Shown: piece after piece, positions 17,173 through 26,959 of the stretch
Layout of the letters: each line of letters begins with the position of its first letter
Position numbering within the stretch: position 1 is the stretch's first letter
Assembly: GCF_002102355.1 (NCBI RefSeq)
Contig: NZ_LQPT01000084.1
Coordinates: forward strand, 62,001 to 126,000
Length of the DNA: 64,000 nt
DNA from: Mycobacterium sherrisii
GTDB lineage: Bacteria > Actinomycetota > Actinomycetes > Mycobacteriales > Mycobacteriaceae
Direction: 5' to 3'
Notes under the pieces: model-generated
Databases searched by the model: none
The model's input: the letters and a program-made list of their open reading frames with translations, nothing else
Told to the model about the DNA's origin: nothing
Program-made: the position numbers and the translations under genes

Positions 17173-18018
17173 ATGGACCAGTCAATTCAGTTCAGCCGCA
17201 TGCTGGCCGACCGGGTGGCGGTGGTGACCGGAGCTGGGGGCGGCATCGGCGCGGCCACCGCCGAACTTTTCGCCGAACATGGCGCGCGGGTCGTCATTGC
17301 CGACATCGATGCCCAACGCGCGCAACGTACCTCGGAGCGCATCACCGCGTCCGGCGGGTCGGCCCTGGTGGTGGTCACCGATGTTCGCGACGCCACACAG
17401 GTCGCCACCCTGGCACACACGGTAATGGGCCGGTTCGGACGGGCAGACGTGTTGGTCAACAACGTTGGCCACTGGCTGCGTCATCCGGGAAACTTCGTCG
17501 ACACCGACCCGCAATTCTGGGATGAGCTCTACCACATCAACCTTCACCACGTCTTCCTGGTCACGCGCGCGTTCCTGCCGGCCATGATCGCTCGACGGCG
17601 CGGCTCGATCGTCAACGTCTCCTCCGTCGAGGGATTGCGCGGCTACCCCGAAGACCCTGTCTACGCCGCATTCAAGGCCGCCGTCATCCATTTCACTCGC
17701 AGCCTCGCCGTGCAGGTGGGTCAAAAAGGCGTGCGGGTCAACGCGGTTGGCCCCGACGTCACCGAATCGCTGCAGGTGCCGTATTCGCAGTGGCTTGCCC
17801 CCGAAGAACATGCCCACTGGCCACGGTGGGTTCCCGTCGGGCGGATGGGCCGGCCCGAAGACCAGGCGCGGGTGATCTTGTTCTTGGCCTCGGAATTGGC
17901 GGCATTCGTTACCGGCCATACGATTCCGACCGACGGTGGCACCGGTGCGGCCGGCGGCTGGTTCCGTTCGTCCCGCCGGCCAGACCGGGAGTGGACCAAC
18001 CGGCCGATCGCACCCTGA
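17173..18018 (+). CDS. short-chain dehydrogenase/reductase
   Basis: NAD(P)-dependent oxidoreductase of the classical SDR family. Seen: cofactor motif TGAGGGIG, Asp in IADID that suggests NAD(H) preference, NNVG, catalytic Ser in NVSSVEG and YAAFK (YxxxK). The C-terminus ends in an SDR-typical ASELAAFVTGHTIPTDGG plus a basic tail. Start ATG 17173 gives a normal N-terminus; ATG 17155 and ATG 17200 are alternatives and none has a strong ribosome-binding site. Length is 281 residues from 17173. Confidence 0.85.
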   Translation: MDQSIQFSRMLADRVAVVTGAGGGIGAATAELFAEHGARVVIADIDAQRAQRTSERITASGGSALVVVTDVRDATQVATLAHTVMGRFGRADVLVNNVGHWLRHPGNFVDTDPQFWDELYHINLHHVFLVTRAFLPAMIARRRGSIVNVSSVEGLRGYPEDPVYAAFKAAVIHFTRSLAVQVGQKGVRVNAVGPDVTESLQVPYSQWLAPEEHAHWPRWVPVGRMGRPEDQARVILFLASELAAFVTGHTIPTDGGTGAAGGWFRSSRRPDREWTNRPIAP

Positions 18019-18049
18019 TCGCTCGGCCGTTTCGGCGTCGCTGCGGCAA

Positions 18050-20317
18050 TCAGCTCAACGACACCGGTTGTGCGGCTTCAAATCTGGCTTGGTCGGGCAC
18101 GACGGTCACCGGAATCCCGTTGAGGGCACCGTTTCCCGAGGGCTCGTCGACAAACGTCGGCGGGGAAAGCGCGTTGGTGTTGGCGCCGGGTGAAACGTTG
18201 GCCACCGACATGCGCGTGCCGGGTTTGCCGTGTCCCCAGCCATGCGGTAACGACACCACCCCGGGCATGACCGCATCGGTGATCTCGACAGGCACCTTGA
18301 TCTCTCCGGCGGCCGACTTCACGGTGACGACGTCGTCGTCCGTGACACCACAGCGGGCCGCGTCGTCGGGGTGAATCAGCAAGGTGCACCGATCCCTTCC
18401 CTTCATCAGGGCGGGCACGTTGTGCAGCCAGCTGTTGTTGGAGCGCAGATGCCGGCGGCTCACCAGGACCAGCGGTTCGGCGGGCCGCTGCAGCCGCGCC
18501 GCCAGGCGGGGCAGGTCGTCGAGCAGATACTGCGGGGCAATTTGAATCTTCTTGTCGGGGGTGTCCAGGATGTCGGGCAATTGCGGCACCATCGGCCCGA
18601 AGTCGATACCGTTCGGGTTGGCCTTGAGCAGATCCAGCGTGAGCCCGCCGGGGTTCGTGCCGTACTGGTCGCCGAACGGCCCGGTCCGCAACGTCAGGTC
18701 GAGTATCCGCTCGGGGCCGCCGCCCATACCGGCAGCGGCATAGTGCTTGCGGAGTTCGGCACCATCCAGGCCGCGGGTGAATGCCAGGTAGTCAAAGAAG
18801 CCGTCGTCTATCGCGGCGACGTCGACGTCTTCGGCGGGTGTGCCGGTGCACAGGCCGGTCAGGCGGATCAAGATTTCCCACTCGTGCGGGCGCTCACCGG
18901 GATCGAACACCGGCGCGGAGTAGTTCGCGATGCTACGGATGGCGAAGAGCAGGATCAGATCGTCGTGGTGCGGTTGCTCGAGGGGTGACAGACCGGGCAG
19001 GATCACGTCGGCGTGCCGAGTCGTCTCGTTGATCCACAAGTCGATCGAAATCATCGCCTCCAGCGTCGGCAGCACCTCGTCGAGCTTGTCGCCGCCGGGC
19101 GTGGACAAGACCGGGTTGCCGGCGACGGTGATCAGCGCCTTGAGCTGCCCCTCCCCGGGGGTGGCGATCTCCTCGGCCATGCAGGATACGGGCGCTTGCC
19201 CCAAGACCTCCTTGGCGCCGCGCACCCGGGTGTGCCACCGGCCGAATTCGGGCCGGCCACCCTCGAGCCCGGGCAGCGGCTGGGTGGTGATCGACCAGGC
19301 CGCCGGCCTCGGAAACATCGCCCCGCCGGGCGTGTCGAAGTGACCGGTCAAGATGTTGACCACGTCGACGAGCCAGCTGGCCAGACTGCCGAACTCCTGA
19401 TTGCACAGCCCAATTCGGCCGTACACCACCGACCGCTCGGTGCCCGCGAGTTCGCGCGCCAATCGGCGGATGGTGTGGCCGTCGATGCCCGTGACGGCGC
19501 TGACCCGTTCCGGCGGCCATTCGGTGGCGACCCGTCGCAGGGTGTCGACCCCGTCGACGTGGGGTCCGGGGTTGATCAGATCTTCGGCGAAGAGCGTGTG
19601 CACCACCGCCAACAGCAGCGCCGCGTCCGTGCCCGGCACAATCGGAAGCCATTCGTCGGCGTGGGCCGCGGTCTGCGTGCGCACCGGATCGATCACAATC
19701 ACCTTGCCGCGCCGGCGAATTCCGTCGATCAGTCCCATCACGTTCGGTGCGGCCAGCAGCGAGCCCTGCGACGCGGCCGGGTTAGCGCCCATGATGATCA
19801 ACAGATCGGTGCGTTCGATGTCGGGCACCGGGAAGTTCCACCACAGGCCATACATCAGGTGCGACGAGAGGTTTTTCGGCCATTGGTCCACCGTGCCGGG
19901 CGAATACGTGACCGGCATCCCGGACATGCCCATCAGCACCCCGGCGTAACGTGCCAGCGAGAAGGAGTGCGCTAACGGGTTGCCGGTGTAGGCCGTCACC
20001 GCGCCGATGCCATACCTTTCGATCACCGGGGCCAGCAGTTCGGTGCACCGCCGAAATGCTCTGTCCCAGCTGACTTCCTGCCAGGCACCGTCGACCTTGA
20101 TCAGCGGCCGGCGGATGCGGTCCGGGTCGTGGTGCACGGCCCCCAGCGATACGCCCTTCGGACACAGGTGCCCGCGGCTCCAGACATCGTCGGGGTTTCC
20201 CCGGATGCCGGTGACCCGGGCATCCTCGGGACCGCCTTCAACGTGAATCTCCAAGCCGCACATGGCTTCACACAGTGGACACGTCCGCAGGTGCTTGCTG
20301 TCGATGCCGGGTCTCAT
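18050..20317 (-). CDS. molybdopterin (bis-PGD) oxidoreductase with N-terminal 4Fe-4S site
   Basis: 755-residue DMSO-reductase-family protein. Cys13, Cys16, Cys20 and Cys52 (CPLCEAMC and HLCPKG) form the classical [4Fe-4S] ligand set. Then come the Mo-cofactor segments GANPAASQG and IDPVRTQTA, the ETTRHADVILPG region and a C-terminal MGD-binding domain (HPDDAARCGVTDDD). No twin-arginine signal is visible, so it is probably cytoplasmic. It resembles mycobacterial Rv0197-type oxidoreductases; electron acceptor and substrate cannot be told. It converges with the SDR gene, 31 nt apart. Confidence 0.85.
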   Translation of the reverse strand: MRPGIDSKHLRTCPLCEAMCGLEIHVEGGPEDARVTGIRGNPDDVWSRGHLCPKGVSLGAVHHDPDRIRRPLIKVDGAWQEVSWDRAFRRCTELLAPVIERYGIGAVTAYTGNPLAHSFSLARYAGVLMGMSGMPVTYSPGTVDQWPKNLSSHLMYGLWWNFPVPDIERTDLLIIMGANPAASQGSLLAAPNVMGLIDGIRRRGKVIVIDPVRTQTAAHADEWLPIVPGTDAALLLAVVHTLFAEDLINPGPHVDGVDTLRRVATEWPPERVSAVTGIDGHTIRRLARELAGTERSVVYGRIGLCNQEFGSLASWLVDVVNILTGHFDTPGGAMFPRPAAWSITTQPLPGLEGGRPEFGRWHTRVRGAKEVLGQAPVSCMAEEIATPGEGQLKALITVAGNPVLSTPGGDKLDEVLPTLEAMISIDLWINETTRHADVILPGLSPLEQPHHDDLILLFAIRSIANYSAPVFDPGERPHEWEILIRLTGLCTGTPAEDVDVAAIDDGFFDYLAFTRGLDGAELRKHYAAAGMGGGPERILDLTLRTGPFGDQYGTNPGGLTLDLLKANPNGIDFGPMVPQLPDILDTPDKKIQIAPQYLLDDLPRLAARLQRPAEPLVLVSRRHLRSNNSWLHNVPALMKGRDRCTLLIHPDDAARCGVTDDDVVTVKSAAGEIKVPVEITDAVMPGVVSLPHGWGHGKPGTRMSVANVSPGANTNALSPPTFVDEPSGNGALNGIPVTVVPDQARFEAAQPVSLS

Positions 20318-20368
20318 TCACCCACTGTATTGCGCTACCGCGGGTAGCGGAAGTGGCAGATGCCGATC

Positions 20369-20791
20369 TCAGGCCCAGGGGCCGATGCCGCCCACCTTGT
20401 CGATGTGAATGTGGTTAAGGTATCCCGGCGGGGAGTCGTCCGGGGGAAACTTCAGGTCGGGGTTACCCAGCAGCGGGTTCAGCTCCTTCAGCAGCTCGGG
20501 GGCGCCGCCCTCCACGATGCGCGCGGTCCCGGTGATCGACAGGAAGGGCCGCATGCCCTGCTCCGCCCCGCCCGTCGACACGATCGTGACGGCGACCCGG
20601 GGATCGTTGCGGATGTTGCGCAGCTTCTTGTAGTCGGCCAGATGCGCGCTGACGAGTTCGTCGCCATCCGGGGTGGACCGCAGTGCCACCCACACCAGAC
20701 TCACCTGGGGACTGCCGTCGGGGTTGATGGTGACCAGGGTGGCGTCGGCGCCCGGGCCGATGAATTTGCGTGCGGCTTCGTTGAGTTCCAT
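20369..20791 (-). CDS. PPOX-class split-barrel flavin/F420-binding protein
   Basis: 140 residues in the pyridoxamine-phosphate-oxidase fold: LVTINPDGSPQVSLVWV, then KKLRNIRNDPRVAVTIV and SITGTARIVEGG. This resembles the mycobacterial Rv1155 group, which binds F420 or FMN. ATG 20791 (MELNEAARKFIG) is preferred over an upstream basic extension to 20848. It lies 51 nt upstream of the Mo-oxidoreductase start, on the same strand, and may be co-transcribed. Reaction unknown. Confidence 0.78.
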   Translation of the reverse strand: MELNEAARKFIGPGADATLVTINPDGSPQVSLVWVALRSTPDGDELVSAHLADYKKLRNIRNDPRVAVTIVSTGGAEQGMRPFLSITGTARIVEGGAPELLKELNPLLGNPDLKFPPDDSPPGYLNHIHIDKVGGIGPWA

Positions 20792-20962
20792 GCGCTGTTC
20801 TACCGCGACGTGGCGTGATTCATTCCCACCCCTTCGCCGTCGCCCCATTACTTGAATCAGGTGTGAATCGCCCCGGGCGACTGGTCACCGGCGACACGTG
20901 CGCCCTAGCGTCGAACACGACCTGAACACCGGAACCGGGAGCCACCCGCCACGGGCGCAGAT

Positions 20963-21145
20963 ATGACTGATCACGAGCCTCCGACACACATCGAATACCT
21001 GCGCCGCGAGGTGCTGGCCCGGATCGACGCACACCCTTTAGATGACTGGTCCCCCGCGTTGCTGCGGGCTGTGATCGCCGTGTTCGACCTGAACGGGGTC
21101 ATGCCCGTGCCCGTCCACCGCTTTACCCCGCGGGTCGTCAAGTAA
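20963..21145 (+). CDS. small conserved hypothetical protein (60 aa)
   Basis: 60 residues beginning MTDHEPPTHIEYLRREVL and ending in a basic FTPRVVK. Codon bias is coding-like and the opposite-strand frame does not give a better candidate. A CACCGGAA...GGGAGCC region precedes it but no clear ribosome-binding site. No family recognised; it heads a run of plus-strand genes leading to the Hsa-like cluster. Confidence 0.5.
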   Translation: MTDHEPPTHIEYLRREVLARIDAHPLDDWSPALLRAVIAVFDLNGVMPVPVHRFTPRVVK

Positions 21146-21216
21146 GACGGCACGACGATGCCCGTGACTAGGGTGCTAATCCGTACGGTGGGGGCACTCG
21201 ATGAGGAGTCACGGCC

Positions 21217-21666
21217 ATGCAGACGTGGGAATTGATTGCCCGAGAGCAGATCCGCGACACCCTCGCCCGCTACAACTGGTCGGGTGATGCGGGACGTCTC
21301 GACGGATTGGCCGAGACGTTTTGCGACGACGGTGTGCTTGAGATTCGGGGTGCCGAACCGCTGCGCGGCAGGCGCGAGATCACGGCCTTCCTCGGCGGCG
21401 TGACCGGACGCGTCGCCACCGACGCACGTGTCAAGCCGATTGTCCGGCACAACCTCGCCAATGTCTTGTTCACCGCGCTGACGCCCAGCGAGGCGCGAGT
21501 TTCGTCATACTTCACCGTCGTCACCCACATCGGGCTCGATCATTGCGGACGCTACCGGGACACCCTGGTACCCGCCGGCGGCACCTGGCTGATCAAGCAC
21601 CGCAACGTGTCCACGGATTGGACCGCCGCCGACTCGGTCATGGCCCGGCCCGCGCCGGGCGCGTAA
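21217..21666 (+). CDS. SnoaL/NTF2-like protein
   Basis: 149 residues with the start of an NTF2-like cone fold: REQIRDTLARYNWSGDAG, FCDDGVLEIRG and an RGRREITAFLGG turn. This family includes small cyclases and isomerases such as ketosteroid isomerase-like proteins as well as non-catalytic members. GAGGAG sits nine bases before ATG 21217. Placed two genes before a meta-cleavage hydrolase, it may serve the aromatic/steroid pathway, but that is only context. Confidence 0.75.
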   Translation: MQTWELIAREQIRDTLARYNWSGDAGRLDGLAETFCDDGVLEIRGAEPLRGRREITAFLGGVTGRVATDARVKPIVRHNLANVLFTALTPSEARVSSYFTVVTHIGLDHCGRYRDTLVPAGGTWLIKHRNVSTDWTAADSVMARPAPGA

Positions 21667-21758
21667 CCCGTGTCGGCACAAGCACATTCATACCGGCGTG
21701 AGCTGACCGGTATCCTCGGCGGCGTCGGGTTTTGTCACTACGGCGCCGGGAGAACGAC

Positions 21759-22181
21759 ATGCCTGAAACCGACCGCGCTCTTGGCTACTTGCTGCTGCGG
21801 TTGACCATCGGCGCGAGCTTTTTCGGCCACGGCGTGGTCCGGATGCCCAAGCTCGGGGCGTTTCACGCTCATCTGACGGGCGAGTTCACCAAGTCGTATC
21901 TGCCCGGCTTCCTCGTCTCTGGGTGCGGTTACCTGCTGCCGTTCGCCGAACTCATCATCGGAGTTCTGCTCTTGATCGGCGCGTTGACCAGGGCCGCCGC
22001 GGTCGCCGGTGTGCTGTCGATGATCATCCTGGTCATCGGCGCAACCTCGATCGAGCACTTCGACGTGGTCGTCGAGCAACTGGTGCACGCGATCATGTTG
22101 TCGGCGGTGGTCGCCTTGCGGGAATACAACCGATTTTCGATCGACGAGCTGCTGACCCGCCGCCGATCAGTCCCCGCCTGA
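21759..22181 (+). CDS. DoxX family membrane protein
   Basis: 140 residues, four membrane segments (LLLRLTIGASFFGHGVV, then PFAELIIGVLLLIGAL, VAGVLSMIILVIGA and a fourth ending in VVALRE). The family is DoxX/TQO small subunit-like, usually membrane redox partners or of unknown role. GGGAG before ATG 21759 decides the start against an upstream in-frame alternative at 21732. Confidence 0.75.
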   Translation: MPETDRALGYLLLRLTIGASFFGHGVVRMPKLGAFHAHLTGEFTKSYLPGFLVSGCGYLLPFAELIIGVLLLIGALTRAAAVAGVLSMIILVIGATSIEHFDVVVEQLVHAIMLSAVVALREYNRFSIDELLTRRRSVPA

Positions 22182-22278
22182 GGCCGACCGGCACCCAAGA
22201 CCCCGACTGTCCACACCGGTGACCAGTAAGCGGAACACCGGTCCCGCGCCGCCCGGGCGACATGGCAGGGTGAGGACC

Positions 22279-23151
22279 GTGGCGAATACTTCTGCGGTGA
22301 CCGTCGAGCAGGACCTGCGTGAGATCGATACTCCGAAAGGCGCACTGCGCTACTACGACTGCGGATCGAACTCCGCGCCGACGCTGCTGTTCCTGCACGG
22401 GTCGGGTCCCGGAGTGACTGGGTGGCGCAACTTCCGCGGGATCCTGCCCACCTTCGCCGAGCATTTCCGCTGCCTGATCCTGGAATTTCCCGGTTTCGGG
22501 GTCACCGACGACCTCGGTGGCCACCCGATGGTGACCGCGTTCGGCGTGGTGCGGCCGTTCCTGGACGCACTCGGTGTCGACAAGGCGCACGTCGTCGGCA
22601 ACTCCATGGGCGGCGGCGTCGGCATCAACTTCGCGATCGGCAATCCGGACCGCATCGGCAGGCTGGTGACTATCGGCGGCATCGGCACCAACATTTTCAG
22701 TCCCAGCCCCAGCGAGGGAATCCGGCTGCTGCAGGAATTCGTCGAGGATCCGACGCGGCAGCGGCTCGTGGACTGGCTCAAGTCGATGGTGTACGACCAG
22801 GCACTGGTGACCGACGAACTCGTCGAAGAACGCTGGCAACTGGCCACCGACCCCGTCGCCCTGGACGCCGCGCGCCGCATGTACGGCAAGGCGGCGTTCG
22901 CCGCGATGAACTCGGCGATGAGCGCGTCGGACCGGCCGTTCCCCTGGGCCGTGCTGCACAAGGTGGCGGCACCCACGCTGCTGACCTGGGGCCGCGACGA
23001 TCGGGTGAGCCCGCCCGACATGGCGCTGATCCCGATGCGCACCATCCCGAACGCGGAACTACACATCTTCCCGAACTCGGGACACTGGGCCATGATCGAA
23101 GCCCAGGCCGCGTTCGAAAGCACGGTGCTGGGCTTTTTGTCCCGCGGTTAA
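22279..23151 (+). CDS. meta-cleavage product C-C hydrolase, HsaD/BphD-like
   Basis: Alpha/beta hydrolase of the meta-cleavage product type, 290 residues. Catalytic triad visible: Ser109 in GNSMGG, Asp at 240-241 in WGRDDRVSP and His269 in NSGHWAMIE. HGSGPG near the start is the family oxyanion motif. HsaD of M. tuberculosis cleaves the ring-opened steroid catechol 4,9-DSHA, and this looks like a paralogue. GTG 22279 is used because GAGG precedes it; an upstream start at 22219 would add a non-conserved basic stretch. HsaA- and HsaC-like genes follow after 214 bp. Confidence 0.85.
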   Translation: MANTSAVTVEQDLREIDTPKGALRYYDCGSNSAPTLLFLHGSGPGVTGWRNFRGILPTFAEHFRCLILEFPGFGVTDDLGGHPMVTAFGVVRPFLDALGVDKAHVVGNSMGGGVGINFAIGNPDRIGRLVTIGGIGTNIFSPSPSEGIRLLQEFVEDPTRQRLVDWLKSMVYDQALVTDELVEERWQLATDPVALDAARRMYGKAAFAAMNSAMSASDRPFPWAVLHKVAAPTLLTWGRDDRVSPPDMALIPMRTIPNAELHIFPNSGHWAMIEAQAAFESTVLGFLSRG

Positions 23152-23365
23152 GCTTCGCCCGCAAGGTGTTTCGCCAGCCGCGCGTGCGCGCTCGCCCTCG
23201 GACACCGAGAGCCGCACGCGCGACGTGGATGGTCTCCTCATGTCGGGCGGGCCGAGCACATTCGCCGGGCCGGCCGCTCATTTCCGTCCGCTGATCGGGA
23301 TTCCTGCCGGGCCGGGCGAGGACTGCGGTAGACCATTACCTAGCCCCCCACAGTAAGGACACGAC

Positions 23366-24550
23366 ATGAGCGACCGCGTACTCGACCGGGTTGTGGCGAT
23401 GGCGGATCAGTTGCGTGATCAGGCCGCCGAGGCCGAGCGCATTGGTCGGCTTACCGATGACACGGTCAAGTTGATGAAAGGGGCCGGCCTGATCCGGTTG
23501 CTGCAGACCAAGCAGTACGGGGGCTTTGAGGTCCATCCTCGTGAGTTCGCCGAGACGGTGATGGCCACGGCGGCGCTGGATCCGGCGGCGGGCTGGATCG
23601 TGGGCGTGGTTGGGGTGCACCCTTACCAGTTGGCCTATGCGGATCCCCGGGTCGCGGCCGAGATCTGGGCCGACGATGTGGATACCTGGATGGCCTCCCC
23701 GTACGCGCCCCAGGGGGTGGCCAAGCCGGTCGACGGGGGTTATCTGTTCAACGGGCGGTGGCAGTTCAGTTCGGGCACCGATCACTGCGATTGGATCATT
23801 CTGGGGGCCATGCTCGGTGACAAGAACGGGGTGCCGTTGCTGCCGCCGCAGATGCTGCACATGATTCTGCCGCGCACGGACTACGAGATCGTCGAGGACT
23901 CGTGGAATGTGGTGGGGCTGCGGGGAACCGGGTCCAAGGACGTCATCGTCTCCGACGCGTTCGTGCCGAGCTACCGGACGATGGACGCGACGAAGGTGAT
24001 GGACGGCACCGCACAGCGGGAGGCCGGTATGACCGAGGCGCTGTATTTGATGCCGTGGTCGACGATGTTCCCGCTGGGCATTTCGGCGGCGACCATCGGC
24101 ATCGCCGAGGGGGCCTTGGCGGCGCATCTGGATTACCAGCGCGGGCGCGTCGGCGCGACCGGGACCGCGATCAAGGACGACCCGTACGTCATGTACGCGA
24201 TCGGGGAGGCCGCCGCCGACATCAACGCCGCCCGTCAGGAGTTGCTGGCCAACGCCGACCGGATCTATGACCTGGTCGCGGCCGGCCAGGAGGTGTCGTT
24301 CGCCGACCGCGCCGCGGGGCGTCGCACCCAGGTGCGCGCGGTGTGGCGTGCGGTGTCGGCGGTCGACGAGATCTTCGCCCGGTCGGGCGGCAACGCGGCG
24401 CGGATGGACACTCCGCTGCAGCGGTATTGGCGGGACGTGCACGTCGGGCAGATGCATGCCATCCATGTCCCCGGCACCACCTATCATGCGGCGGCGCTGA
24501 GTTCGATCGGCATCGACCCGCCCGAAGGCCCGCTGCGGGCGTTGATCTAA
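23366..24550 (+). CDS. flavin-dependent aromatic monooxygenase, HsaA-like
   Basis: 394 residues in the acyl-CoA-dehydrogenase fold but of the group D flavin monooxygenase type, exactly the length of mycobacterial HsaA. Recognisable segments are LLQTKQYGGFEVHP, NGRWQFSSGTDHCDW, LRGTGSKDV and HVPGTTYHAAALSSIG. HsaA hydroxylates 3-HSA to a catechol using FMNH2 from the reductase HsaB. AAGGA lies before ATG 23366. The dioxygenase gene starts ten bases after the stop. No HsaB gene is adjacent, so reduced flavin must come from elsewhere. Confidence 0.88.
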   Translation: MSDRVLDRVVAMADQLRDQAAEAERIGRLTDDTVKLMKGAGLIRLLQTKQYGGFEVHPREFAETVMATAALDPAAGWIVGVVGVHPYQLAYADPRVAAEIWADDVDTWMASPYAPQGVAKPVDGGYLFNGRWQFSSGTDHCDWIILGAMLGDKNGVPLLPPQMLHMILPRTDYEIVEDSWNVVGLRGTGSKDVIVSDAFVPSYRTMDATKVMDGTAQREAGMTEALYLMPWSTMFPLGISAATIGIAEGALAAHLDYQRGRVGATGTAIKDDPYVMYAIGEAAADINAARQELLANADRIYDLVAAGQEVSFADRAAGRRTQVRAVWRAVSAVDEIFARSGGNAARMDTPLQRYWRDVHVGQMHAIHVPGTTYHAAALSSIGIDPPEGPLRALI

Positions 24551-24560
24551 GGAGCGTTCG

Positions 24561-25481
24561 GTGAGCCACCTGAAAAGCCTTGGCTACGTGACCATTTCGA
24601 CCAGCGACATCGACCGCTGGCGGCATTTTGCCTTCGGCGTGCTGGGTTTCGCCGAAGGCTCCCCTAGTTTCAGAGGCCCCGACCCCTCGGCGCTGTATCT
24701 GCGGATGGACGAACGTGCGGCGCGGTTGATCGTGGTGCCGGGTGAGACCGATCGGGTGCTCACCATCGGCTGGGAGGTGCGCGACCACTCCGGGCTGCAG
24801 CGGGTCAAGGCGGCACTCGACGGCGCCGGGGTGTCGTTCAAGCAGCTCTCCGTCGACGAGGCCGAGACCCGCCGGGTCGAAGAGGTGATCAGCTTCGAGG
24901 ATCCGGCCGGTACCACGCTCGAGGTGTTCCACGGCCCGGTGCTCGATCACAGCCCGGTCGTCACGCCGTTCGGCGCGCGATTCGTCACCGGCGATCAGGG
25001 CCTGGGCCACGTCGTGGTGCCCGCCATGGACCCCCATGGTGCGTTCGAGTTCTACACCGAGGTGCTGGGTTTCCGCTCCCGCGGGGCGTTCCGGGTGCCG
25101 CTGCCCAAAGAGTTCGGCCCGGTGCGAGTCCGGTTTTTGGGCATCAACGAACGCCATCACAGCCTGGCGATCGTGCCGGCCGCGCATATGCGCGACCCGC
25201 GACTAGTGCACATCATGGTCGAGGTCGACACCCTCGACGCGGTGGGTCAGGCGCTGGATCGAGTGAACGCCGAAGGCTTCCAGCTGTCGTCCACGCTGGG
25301 CCGGCACACCAACGACAAGATGGTCTCCTTCTACGTCCGGGCGCCGGGTGATTGGGACATCGAATTCGGCACCGACGGCATGCGGGTCGACGAAACCTAT
25401 TACACCGCAGAAGAAATCACCGCCGACAGCTATTGGGGCCACCAGTGGGTGGGCGAGATGCCGGCGGCGATGCGGCTGTGA
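24561..25481 (+). CDS. extradiol ring-cleavage dioxygenase, HsaC/BphC-like
   Basis: 306 residues, two vicinal-oxygen-chelate modules. The C-terminal module keeps the iron ligands His150 (GLGHVVV), His217 (LVHIMVEV) and Glu268 (WDIEFG), and the general acid/base His200 (RHHSLAI). These correspond to His145, His215 and Glu266 of HsaC (from memory). It should cleave a catechol next to the two hydroxyls. GTG 24561 follows AAGGAG. The stop overlaps the ATG of the FAD dehydrogenase (TGATG), so the two are co-translated. Confidence 0.88.
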   Translation: MSHLKSLGYVTISTSDIDRWRHFAFGVLGFAEGSPSFRGPDPSALYLRMDERAARLIVVPGETDRVLTIGWEVRDHSGLQRVKAALDGAGVSFKQLSVDEAETRRVEEVISFEDPAGTTLEVFHGPVLDHSPVVTPFGARFVTGDQGLGHVVVPAMDPHGAFEFYTEVLGFRSRGAFRVPLPKEFGPVRVRFLGINERHHSLAIVPAAHMRDPRLVHIMVEVDTLDAVGQALDRVNAEGFQLSSTLGRHTNDKMVSFYVRAPGDWDIEFGTDGMRVDETYYTAEEITADSYWGHQWVGEMPAAMRL

Positions 25482-26953
25482 TGTCCCAGACGCCGGACCT
25501 CGACGTGACGCCGGTCCCGGCGTCGTTGATCACCGCCTGGGACTACGAGGCGGACGTGGTGATCGCCGGTTACGGCGTCGCGGGAGCGGCCGCCGCGGTC
25601 GAGGCCGCGCGGTCCGGTGCCGAGGTCCTGGTCCTGGAGCGCACCGGCTCGTGGGGCGGGGCGGCGGCCATGGCCGGCGGATTCATCTACCTCGGCGGCG
25701 GCACACCCATCCAAACGGCTTGCGGTTTCCCCGATTCCGTCGACAACATGGCGGCGTTCCTCAACGTCGCGATGGGGCCGGGAGCCGACGAGAACCGGAT
25801 CGCCGACTACTGTGCGGGCAGCGTCGCGCACTTCGACTGGCTGGTCGGCTGCGGGGTGCCGTTCAAGGCCGAGTTCTTCGCCGAACCCGGTTGGGAACCG
25901 ATGGGCGACCAGGGCCTGATGTACAGCGGCGGGGAAAACTCCTTCCCGTTCAACACCATCGCCACCCCCGCCCCGCGCGGGCACGTCCCGCAGATGCAGA
26001 ACAAGAAACAAGGTGAAGCCAGCGCCGGCTACATGCTGATGAAACCGCTCGTCGACACCGCGACCGCCGCCGGCGCACGCGCCCTTTATGACGTGCGGGT
26101 GCAGCGTTTGATCGTCGCGTCCGACGGCCGGGTGGTCGGCATGTGCGCGCGCCGATACGGCTCCGAACTGACCATCCGGGCGCGCACCGGCGTCGTGTTG
26201 GCCACCGGAAGCTTCGCTTACAACGACGCGATGGTGGCGCGCTACGCGCCGCGCATCGCCGGCCGCCCGGCGGCCTCCATCGAGCAGCACGACGGGCAGG
26301 CGATCCGGATGGCGCAAGCGTTGGGCGCCGATCTGGCCCATATGGACGCCACCGAGGTCGCGATCTTCATCGATCCCCAGCAGCTGGTGCGCGGCATCCT
26401 GGTCAACGGCCGCGGCCAGCGCTACGTCCCCGAAGACACCTACCCGGGCCGCATCGGGCAGCTCACCCTCTATCACCAGGACAACACCGCGTACCTGATC
26501 GTCGACGACGACGCCCAGCAGGAGGCCATGGCCTCGGTGTCGCCACGGCTCATGCTCCGCCAGCCGACCTGGGTCGCCGACACCGTGGCCGAGCTGGAAG
26601 CCGACATGGGTCTGGCGCCGGGTTCGCTGCAGGCGACCGTGGCCGCCTACAACGAGGCCGCCGCCCGCGGCGAGGACCCCCTGCTGCACAAAAAGCCTGA
26701 GTGGATCAAGCCGATCGGCAGCCCGGTCGGCGCCATCGACCTGCGCCAAAGCACCGGCGGGTTCACCCTGGGCGGGCTGGCCACCACGCTGGACGCCGAA
26801 GTGCTGCACGTCAACGGCGAACCCATCCCCGGCCTGTTCGCCGCCGGCCGCTCGACCGCCGGGCTGGCCGCCTGGGGCTATGCCAGCGGCGTCTCGCTCG
26901 GCGACGGCAGCTTCTACGGCCGCCGCGCCGGCCGCTCGGCCACCAAGGGTTGA
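25481..26953 (+). CDS. FAD-binding dehydrogenase, ketosteroid dehydrogenase/fumarate reductase flavoprotein family
   Basis: 490-residue flavoprotein with N-terminal dinucleotide fold (VVIAGYGVAGAAAAVEAA, then a Glu-ending strand VLVLERTGSWGG) and C-terminal FAD loop (GLFAAGRSTAGL, SLGDGSFYGRRAG). It belongs to the FAD_binding_2 superfamily with KstD, but lacks the YPGxG active-site segment of true 3-ketosteroid-delta1-dehydrogenases and is about 70 residues shorter. It may oxidise another ring position. ATG 25481 overlaps the dioxygenase stop by one base; GTG 25478 is an in-frame alternative. Confidence 0.8.
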   Translation: MSQTPDLDVTPVPASLITAWDYEADVVIAGYGVAGAAAAVEAARSGAEVLVLERTGSWGGAAAMAGGFIYLGGGTPIQTACGFPDSVDNMAAFLNVAMGPGADENRIADYCAGSVAHFDWLVGCGVPFKAEFFAEPGWEPMGDQGLMYSGGENSFPFNTIATPAPRGHVPQMQNKKQGEASAGYMLMKPLVDTATAAGARALYDVRVQRLIVASDGRVVGMCARRYGSELTIRARTGVVLATGSFAYNDAMVARYAPRIAGRPAASIEQHDGQAIRMAQALGADLAHMDATEVAIFIDPQQLVRGILVNGRGQRYVPEDTYPGRIGQLTLYHQDNTAYLIVDDDAQQEAMASVSPRLMLRQPTWVADTVAELEADMGLAPGSLQATVAAYNEAAARGEDPLLHKKPEWIKPIGSPVGAIDLRQSTGGFTLGGLATTLDAEVLHVNGEPIPGLFAAGRSTAGLAAWGYASGVSLGDGSFYGRRAGRSATKG

Positions 26954-26959
26954 CGGGCA